Shown here: in pieces, positions 56,082 to 64,000 of the stretch
How positions within the stretch are numbered: position 1 is the first letter of the stretch
Layout of the letters: each line of letters begins with the position of its first letter
NCBI GenBank assembly: GCA_949592205.1
Contig: CATIUR010000006.1
Coordinates: forward strand, 10,433,001 to 10,497,000
From: Helichrysum umbraculigerum
Lineage: Eukaryota > Streptophyta > Magnoliopsida > Asterales > Asteraceae
Length of the DNA: 64,000 bases
Direction of reading: 5' to 3'
Position numbers and translations under genes: made by a program
Notes under the pieces: model-generated
Databases searched by the model: none
Seen by the model: only the letters and a program-made list of their open reading frames with translations
Told to the model about the DNA's origin: nothing

Positions 56082-58950
56082 TGCTAGAGTCAAGCTAGAG
56101 ACTCGAACAAAAACAAGCGCTTCTCGGGAGGCAACCCGTGTCTAACATAGTTTTGGTAATAGTAGTAGTCGTAATATTAGGATAAGTAGTAAGCTAACCT
56201 CAATAAGTAGAAAATGAAACCCTAAAATGAATGTTTAAAAGTTTTCTGCAATTTTATGAATAATAAGGATGATTTTCAAAATGACTTCTTTGAAAAACCT
56301 AAAGATCTTCCTTCTCCCGCATGCTTGAACTTTATTGCAATATTCATTTTTTCGTCATTATCTAAAGTTCTTAATATCCATTCACTCACAAACATGGAAC
56401 TCTACTAGAAATTAGCAGCCTTAGTAATCTTACACTCCAGCTCACATATTTCGAACATTTGAGGTACTTACATGTATTTCTGTAAACATACATAAATGAT
56501 CTTTAAATGATTTATCTGATAACATGAGTTGTATGTCAATATGTGTATTATGCTCGAACTCGTTTAAAAATGTGTGTTGTGAAAATCTTTATACTTGGTT
56601 GCCTGATTTAATTGCACATGTTAGTATTTCCATATATGTCGTTTGTATTGCGGTGAAATTATAGGTGTGTGATTAGACTCTAAGTCATACATTGGTCTGC
56701 TTCATCTTTAAAGTACCCACTTTGATAGTTACTTCGCAAACTAGTGAATCTATGATTTGGTGAATAATCACATGTTTGTTAGATCACGTTTGTTTGTTCG
56801 GCTTGTACAATCCTAACAAACATGGACTGATGCCTATGGATGAGGAATCTTTGAGTATAAGGGAAAGACGACAAGGGGAACTTACCGTTCATTAAATTTG
56901 GGAAACCTTTGAGCCTTGTCTTGCAGGGGAGGAGATGGCGCTTTCAGATACATAGATGATCACATTCTAGTTGTCTATAACTAGCTCATTTTATAGATCA
57001 GCTCAACATTCAGGGTTGACTCTACTTGTGTCTGGAGGATGGCATCACTTCGATTTATTTTCTACAATCTATCATTTTGGAAGTCGAGCTCTCGACTTTA
57101 ACAGCAGCGCTTCTCGGGAGGCAACCCGTAGAATAAGACGTGTAGAGAGAAAGTGTCAACAAGTGAAGAAAATCTATGAATATCCTTCACACTTGGTCGT
57201 ACCTAAATGATTTATAAAACTCTCCAGAATTACAACTCATTTGCAAATAAATCACTGGTCTCAGAAAATAGGAAATCACTTTAAAAATTGATGATTCATG
57301 TGTTTCAAGCATTTGAGGTACTTGCATACTACTTTTATGCATTATGCTCGAACTCATTTAAAAACACATGTTTTATAAAACTGATTTGTAATAGAAAACA
57401 TCTTATCAAACTCTGAGATAGTGATTTCTCTTTACATTTGCAATAAAAATTTAGTTTGAAGGGTTACGTCCAACGTGTTCACACTTACGAGATTAATTCA
57501 CAAGAGAATGACGGATGAATGAAACCAATAGCAAGACGCTTGAAGCCAAGCCGATTTTCAAGGATGCAGAAAAGGATCTTGGTAACATCTCTTTTCAGCA
57601 AATTCAGACTATCGGCTTTATTGCAGCTCGCTATCTGGGGAGTGTCTTAACCCTTTATCCGCTTTTGTTTACGATTCTATATTTTATTTGCTTTGTTAGT
57701 CTGTTATGTAGTCCATACTCTATCCTGAGCTTATCACTAAGTGTGGATTCCAGCCCAAAATAAACACTTGAGAAACATTTTCTTACATGTTCAAACTCTA
57801 AGTGTGGGATTTTACTTTCAGTAAATCTCAACTCAAGAGAACATTAGGGACAATGTTCCTCTAAGTGTGGGATAGCAGGTATAGAATACCTTGGTTAGTT
57901 TTTATGATTTTAAATGTCCGAAATTGCAAACTCAGAAAATGTTCCTCAAAAAAATTTCAAAATTTTTCAAGAAAATTTAAAAAGTACGAGCCAAATCACC
58001 TGATTACCTCTACTATTTTGAGTCAAAATATCTTTTGAGATGAGCTATTTTCAAATATGAGTAAGATATTTCGGAATCTAGGGAAAATAAGGTAGAAATT
58101 GCTTAAGGAAGAAATGATAATCTAATAGGAGCATGACAAAGCACATACAACCCTATTTGCAGTGAGGTATCTTGAGCCTAAAAGCATTCATCTTTAATGC
58201 TTCACTAATCATTTCTTGTGTGTGCCGATGCATGCATCTCTGAATTAGAACTTGCTCTTGACATACGCTTCGAGACCACATTGGTGTGTACCGTACGCGG
58301 TATAGATGCAATCAGATGACATTGACATTCCCTAGGATTTAACCCCTTCTTACATATATTTTCAAGCCCAAAACCCTTCCGATACTCATTTTTAGTATCG
58401 ATGATCCGCCTAGTAAACCATGTTGAACCTAAACCTTTCGTTTCATAAAACCCTCATCTTTAAACCCTACTTTCCAAAAATACCCCCCAAAACTTATCTT
58501 AGAATTTCTGAGGTTATGAAGAACATCTTTTAGAATATCCGCTTCACTTATCCTACCCCTTTCGTGTTCTCCAAAGTCATCTCTCTTGAGAATCCTTGGT
58601 GCGTAAAATTGGCACCGCGAAAAGACTCGAAATGTTAAAGATAAGGGATTTCTGAAAGAATCAAAAGAAAAATATCCTTAGAAATTCTCTGGCAAAGAAG
58701 TTCTGAAGAAGAAAAAGAAAATAGAAAAGTAGAAAAAGCAGAAAAAGAAAATAAATAGAAGAAAAAAAAAAGCAGAAAAGAAAAGAAAAATAGTTCTGCA
58801 AGAATAAAGCTAAGTCCTTCAAAGTATCAACCTCGCAAGAAAAATCCGATAGAAGACAAATAGCTATCTCCTTTCCATTCTAAAATAAAGTTTTTCATGA
58901 TCTCAGTAGTTTTAAGATAAGCAAAACCCTTGTAAATCAAAAATACCACT
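56082..58950 (+). other. LARD internal non-coding region
   Basis: No credible ORF. It carries two copies of GCGCTTCTCGGGAGGCAACC (56118 and 57108), several AAGTGTGGGAT purine-tract-like motifs (57737, 57799, 57860) and a homopurine tract (58640-58800). The hydrophobic 82-codon ORF at 57515 is unsupported. Confidence 0.55.
58640..58800 (+). repeat. Purine-rich GAA/AGAAA tract
   Basis: About 160 bp composed almost wholly of A and G, including a near-pure run around 58690-58790. It might act as an accessory plus-strand primer or triplex-forming DNA (inference). Confidence 0.75.
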
Positions 58951-60204
58951 TGTAACACCCCCAAATTCATTGTTTAGCGGAAGCAAGCTTTGGGTGTTAC
59001 TAATCAATAATCAAGCACCAAAGTAAAGCAAACGACATCTATATGCAACGTCGTACCATAGTACAAAAGTATTACATTGTTCAATCATAGTACAAGCTCT
59101 GAGTTCAGAAGTAGTTTCCTAGAGATTCTATTACATAATAATCATAACCAAAAATAATGCGACAAAATCTCCAAAGTAGTATGCATGTGACTCGAGCTAT
59201 CAGTCCCCTCAGGGTGTGCAGTCCTACTGCTGTAATGTACCTGAGATAAATGCTAAAAAGTGTCAACCAAAAGGTTGGTGAATCTTACAGGTTTAGTATA
59301 GTAAATCAATTATGAACCACAAGTAAGTATCAGTAATGCCCTCGAGCATAGTAAGTAAATCAGTAGGTCAACACAATTACCATGAGCTCACAAGTTGAAG
59401 CTTAACAGTGTAGTGTGAATGGTACAATCAAGTACCGTATCACGTACCCCCGTGAGCGCTATCCGAACACTCATATGTAACAAATACTAATATGCCTGTT
59501 TATATGGTGTAATCCGTGGTAGCGCTACTACCCAGGCAGGGATTGTCAGTCCCAAATGGATCCATTTACTAGTAATCGCGCTTAAGTCCATAACTAACAA
59601 CTTATGATAGGAGGATTTCAGTGGATAAAAGTAACTCATGTAATGCATGTAAAAGCAGTGTAAACAGTTCAGTACTTGTGTTCATACGTAAAACGGTAGC
59701 AAATATCTCACCCCAAAGAAGAAAACAGTAAAAGTGAGGCTGTAAGACTCACCTGAGTCTAGCAATTATGTTTGTGTAAGCAAACAAGTATAGCGGATGT
59801 AAGTCCATAAGTATGTATCGGATGTAATTCCGTAGTGTGGTTCTCCGAACCCTGCAACCTTCTAGCGTCCGAAACGCATAAGGTCGTAAGCAAGTAAGTA
59901 AGTAAGTCGGTGTCTCGAAGGATCACCCATGCTAGTTGTCCACTCAACTAGGAAATGTCCAAGTATTTGTTTGTACGTTTGTAATCATTTTGTAAATAAG
60001 TGTGGCCCGTTGGTGACGGTGTGTAATAGTAATTCTCAAAAGCATTATTATTATGTTTTGATTCATTTGTATACTCATGAAAGTGATTGTTAACCATTCT
60101 TGCATTGGTTTAATATTGTATTGGCTAATTATTATCGTTCGGTAACCATTTTAAGTAAATTTCAAAGTGCTGAAAAATGTTGACCAAGTTTGACCGCGGA
60201 CTGA

Positions 60205-60315
60205 GATCTCATCTCGCAGGGCAGAACTCGTCTCGCAGAGCAGAACTCGTCTCGCAGAGCAGAACTCGTCTCGCAGAGCAGAACTCATCTCGCAGGATGA
60301 ACTCATCTCGCAGAA
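60205..60315. repeat. 19-bp tandem repeat (TCTCGCAGAGCAGAACTCG) in the solo LTR
   Basis: About five and a half units; the first and last are degenerate. It sits where the sister LTRs carry the GCGACGTCGC array. Confidence 0.9.
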
Positions 60316-61255
60316 TCGGCTGTAAGTAGTTTCGTTCATGGTAAAATGCTCAAACAAGCTCGGTTTGACCCGAAACTTTTACACAAGTCTTAAAATAGTT
60401 TATAGAGCCTAAGAAAATTATTGGTTCGTGTCGGGGTTCGCCCGAAGTGTCGGTTTTTAGTAACTTCCAAAACAGTCCTTAAGTTCATGTTTTGGTTTAG
60501 TCGGTTTGCTTCGCCATTTATTTTGACTCATTTCTAGTCCGATTTAAGTTCCGCAAAAATTACCACATGTTATACTAGGTTTCTAGTACCTTACATAATT
60601 TTCCCAAGAACTATGGGAGTCTCTAAGTTAGTTAAATAAAATCGAGAAGGTGTCGGGTCCAAAATCCGGCCAAAACAGTGATAGTCTCACAAAATCGGGT
60701 TCTCTAGGAGAATGGGTGTATTTCTAGGCTTCGAGAAAAAAACGAAAGTTGTAGACAACGAAAATACGAAGATTTTGGCATTGGTTTCATGCATTTTCGT
60801 TGTGTTTTCGATTTTATATGATTATTTTCGTGAGGCTGTTTTCCAGGGACAGATTCTGTGATGTTTTCGTGTGTGCTTTAAAAACGTTTTTCGACATGGT
60901 ATTTGGACATTAACTAGTAGAATAAGCAACATAACATGTAAATAAATATTATATAAGTAAAGTATAAGAGTTTTGAAGTCTCACGATGGTGTATGAAGAA
61001 ACGAAGACGGTAGAAGTGATGTACACGCGTAGGTGATCGTTTTGATGTCTTCGGCTTTGCTTTTCCTTCAAAATGAGGTGGTGGATGATGGTGGTTTGTG
61101 GTGGCTGGCTGGAAAACGTCCAGAGGAGAGGGAGAGAGACTAGAGAGAGTTGAGTAAAGAGTGTGAAATAAAATGTAAGAGTGAGGGGTTGAAATGGAGT
61201 GGGGATGGGTTGTGGAGTGTGTAGATCATCAAAGGGAAAAGGGGGGAAAGGGTAT

Positions 61256-61271
61256 GGGGGGGGGGGGGGGG
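61256..61271 (+). repeat. Poly-G run, 16 bases
   Basis: G16 preceded by other G-runs (GGGG, GGG) in 61230-61256, giving quadruplex potential. It may also be an assembly or polymerase artefact in length. Confidence 0.8.
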
Positions 61272-61977
61272 AGATTTCAGCAGAAATCTAGTGGGTCCCA
61301 CCCCCACATGGTGTGTCAAATTGCCTTTCAAAGTTACGTTAAGTCCCGTGTTCGTTTACCCGTTCGTTTTGCGTTTTAATTAATCGTATAACGTTTTATT
61401 TAATACGTTTTGTTAACGATTTAAAACCCGATAATTCTAATAAAAGTTTTACACAAATAACATATTCTAAGTTATTAAAATAAGATTTGAGTATTCGTTT
61501 GGTCGTCGGTCGCGAATCGTGTGTTTATTCGAATTGTGTAACGTTTTTAAACGTTTTAGTTGTACGCGTGTAATCGCGATATTTTTACCTAAAGTATTTT
61601 ATTAAAATACTTATTATGAAGTTATAAAAATATAACTTGAGTTTATTTCGTGTGTCGGGCGCGTTTTCGCACGTTTTTGTCGCGTACGGAGTGTTTTATA
61701 CAATATTAAATACGTGTAATATATTCTCGCAATATATTAAGGTAAATAATGTTTGTTTGGATAATTCCACATTATTTTTAAACACTTTGTCACCAATGTC
61801 CATAGTAAACTAGTGTTGGACCTCGTCCGGTTCAAGAGTGTACGATTTAAACAAATCGTATAAACGTGTATGTAATTACACAAAAGATTACATATATTTA
61901 GATTAATGAAATACTAATTACATGTAATTTTAAGTAGTTTAGGAACTAATCATAGTCCTAAATTAGCGGGTGTCACA

Positions 61978-62428
61978 CCACTATCCATACTCTTTAACCC
62001 TCACAAAACACTATAACCCTCATGAATATCTTGGGATAATTAGCACCGTCCTCACTTAAGTGGTGGAGATCCGATTCTCGATCAAGCCTATGGCGATGAG
62101 TGCTGCATGACTGGCTATTTGAGCGATTTCATTTGTTCTAGATTGATAGGAAATCCGATACACTTTGAGTGAATTGAGTGACCACCTTTTGTGAGATCGC
62201 CTAGTCATGTGTACTCAAAGATCATGAGATTTGGAAGTATGCCTAAGAGAATCTTTTCTTGTTTATGAAGGGATCTACTTATCTTTCCCTATATTCTTGA
62301 AATTATCTTACTTACATTTGGATGTGGTAACTTTTAAAAAAATTTTTTGACTTGCTCTAAAATGTTCTAAAATGTTTTCATAAACTGAGTGTTGCTTGAG
62401 GACAAGCAACGTCTAAGTGTGGGAGACT
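61978..62428 (+). other. LARD 3' internal end with polypurine tract
   Basis: Non-coding. It ends TTGCTTGAGGACAAGCAAC...AAGTGTGGGAGACT immediately before the right LTR. The GAGGACAAGCAA plus AAGTGTGGG arrangement is common at the 3' end of gypsy-type plant elements (family knowledge). Confidence 0.7.
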
Positions 62429-64000
62429 TGATGTGACGCAAAAAGTCATGTTTTTAAGTATGAGATTCCGCACTTTTTGGGTCAATCTTTAGTAAAATCA
62501 TTTCAAAACAATCATTAATTACTAAAATTCACTAAAGTGCTCCAAATATAGACGTTACTACAAAAATCACTAAAAACGTCCGAATAACGAGCAAAACAGA
62601 GCGAATAAACAACAACCAATTCTTCCACCCTCATTTACCATATCAGAAACACATTCTTACCTTTTCATATGATGTCATAGGTAATAACGAGATGGAAGAA
62701 TCAAGAATCATGCAAATTGGATAAAGATCGGAAGAGATACGGCTTCTACAGATCGTTAAAAGTCATTCCGGCTATGCCTGAGATACACACATCCAATTTC
62801 TATTAAATTGGTACCATTAGAAGCGTAACGGAATTACGAGATCATGGGCAAAAGAATCAGGTCAAACGGACGTGTAACGAAGGAGATACGAGCGTTTTAA
62901 GCAACGAACGAAAACCGACGGACCCTGTATACGGCCCTGGAGACCGTATACGACCTCTATAGTACCATATACGGCCCCCTAAGGGCCAATTGGTCTCAGT
63001 TCATGTTTTGTTTGCTTGTACGCTGTGCTGTTTCACTTGTACGTATGATTTGAGACTTCACCTATAAATAGGGGTCACCTCCTTCAACCATAAAACAGCT
63101 CATTCTCATTTCTCATTTTCACTTTCTCTCTCACACACTTATCCCTCTACTTTCTCTCTCTAGGTTCTCTCTCTAGCCTCTCTCTCTAGTTTCTCTTTCT
63201 AGGGTTTAACCCTTGGAACTAGTGGGAAGACTAGGGGAGAATCCTTTTCTTTTCTTGATTAGTTATGTAATATAATTAGCAGAAGCTAGCACTTGTAATG
63301 CTTGGATATTGTACGAAGAAATACAAGCTGTTATTCTGCTCGCAATTCGTATCAGTATTATCTATCATTTCTAGTATTAATTTATCATAATGTTCTTGTT
63401 TGATGTTTGTGATTTATTAATGTTAGAAATGTTTATTACTATGCTTTGTGAGTAGTTGCTTGTATGTTTGCCATGATTTAGATAGTTAGTGAATATAATT
63501 AGGAGTTGTTATACTTTGTTATCTATCTAGACTTATCCTGAATATAGATCTAGTGTCTCTTCACCCTTTCCAGACTTTCACGTGACTATTGCCTTAGTTT
63601 TAGGACTTTGCAAACCCTAGCTACGTAGATATAGTTATCTCAAGTTACAGTACGAAGCTATGAGACTCCATAAAATGGCACTGTACTTCGTATAGCATTG
63701 GAAACACCACTGGTGGAGTACAAATACGTGGAAGCTAAGGAAATGCCTAGGATTGTCTCATCGCAGAATACCTAGAAGTTACCCTTCTAGAACTTGGGTC
63801 TAGGAATTGAAGCTGTGGAAATGCTTGCTGTCCTATACACCGTTAGTACACCTAAGATCTGGAAAACTGTGGAAATGCTTAAATGCCCTATACACCGTTA
63901 GTACATCTAGGATTTGGAAAGCTGTGGAAATGCCTAACTGCCCTGTACACCGTGATTATTCATAGGGATGAATGCCTGAATGTAAAGGAGGGTCTATATT
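62429..64000 (+). repeat. 3' LTR of the LARD-like element, cut by the window end
   Basis: Aligned to 49807 onward with scattered differences. It has array 62924-62976 and TATA 63063-63070. Compared with the left LTR it lacks one CCGTATATGG unit and a (TA)n run near 50900. Confidence 0.92.

Larger units (their letters stand above)
58951..61977 (-). mobile_element. Solo Ty3/gypsy-type LTR in reverse orientation, 3027 bp
   Basis: It is flanked by a perfect CCACT duplication (58946-58950 and 61978-61982). The plus-strand start TGTAACACCCCCAAATT and end TTAGCGGGTGTCACA are the reverse complement of the gypsy LTR ends. Landmarks appear in inverted order as expected: terminal hairpin 58952-59000, AGACTCACCTGAGTC near 59748, CCCGTTGGTGACGG near 60007, the tandem array, and a GA-rich block near 61120-61150. 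No internal region is present, so it formed by LTR-LTR recombination. Confidence 0.92.
49807..64000 (+). mobile_element. Large non-autonomous LTR element (LARD-like), runs off the right edge
   Basis: The left LTR is about 49807-52226 (TGATGTGACGC...CTTGTCA). The right LTR starts at 62429 after the purine-rich AAGTGTGGGAGACT and is cut at 64000. A degenerate primer site, GCATCGCTGCCGGGGAC, follows the left LTR. It resembles the GGCGCCGTTGCCGGGGA site of Tat/Athila/Ogre-related gypsy elements (family knowledge). The interior (about 10.2 kb, of which 5.3 kb are two solo LTR insertions) has one acidic gag-like ORF and no RT, RNase H or integrase. The AGGAG preceding 49807 should recur after the right LTR. 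Confidence 0.85.

Noticed and set aside
57515..57763. 82-codon ORF with a hydrophobic stretch in the LARD
   Set aside because: A possible envelope-like segment was considered, but a single hydrophobic stretch in AT-rich non-coding DNA is not enough.

Overview
This is plant nuclear DNA: a eudicot, plausibly Asteraceae from the style of the retroelements (inference; no marker proves it). About 80% of the window is nested transposable elements. One host gene is visible, a five-exon PIN5-type auxin carrier at 23484-28805. I see no tRNA, rRNA, bacterial or CRISPR features.

Left block (1-17940). A minus-strand L1-type LINE lies in two pieces (3295-3483 and 16244-17940). It is split by a complete Ty1/copia element of SIRE/Maximus type (3484-16243; TSD GTCCC; 497/498-bp LTRs). 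That element carries gag, pol and a large third ORF. The LINE was also hit by a Ty3/gypsy-type LTR (2456-3294), itself interrupted by a reverse-oriented relative (1-2455) that runs off the left edge.

Middle block (17941-31588). This holds low-complexity CACC DNA, a tandem repeat, a Helitron 3' end, a CACTA-like end, a Tourist-like MITE (TSD TTA) and a foldback element, followed by the PIN5-like gene. The gene has a GC-AG first intron, and its introns hold an (AT)n tract, a long-TIR element and a tiny Stowaway. Downstream are a tRNA-derived SINE and a 1.3-kb miniature LTR retroelement (29445-30749; TSD AAAGT). The miniature element carries two intron-less pieces of the host gene for DPE2, the cytosolic 4-alpha-glucanotransferase, in one open frame. 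This is the most striking object in the window.

Right block (31589-64000). A PIF/Harbinger transposase remnant was hit by a minus-strand Ty1/copia element (LTRs at 32264-33167 and 49376 onward). That copia was hit in pol by a young Ty3/gypsy chromovirus-like element (35413-46069; 2531-bp LTRs; TSD GTAGC). It was hit again in its 5' LTR by a large non-autonomous LTR element (49807 to beyond 64000). The latter contains two solo LTRs with intact TSDs (53611-55888, CCGAC; 58951-61977, CCACT).

A theme crosses families. Unrelated LTR elements each carry an array of a short, CpG-containing, (near-)palindromic motif at a fixed place. It is GCGACACAA/TTGTGTCGC in the SIRE-like copia, GCGACGTCGC in the gypsy LTRs, a 19-bp TCTCGCAGA unit in a sister gypsy LTR, and CCGTATACGG upstream of the TATA box in the non-autonomous element. 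In the copia element the arrays precede both coding blocks. Ages and functions given here are inferences from sequence reading only.
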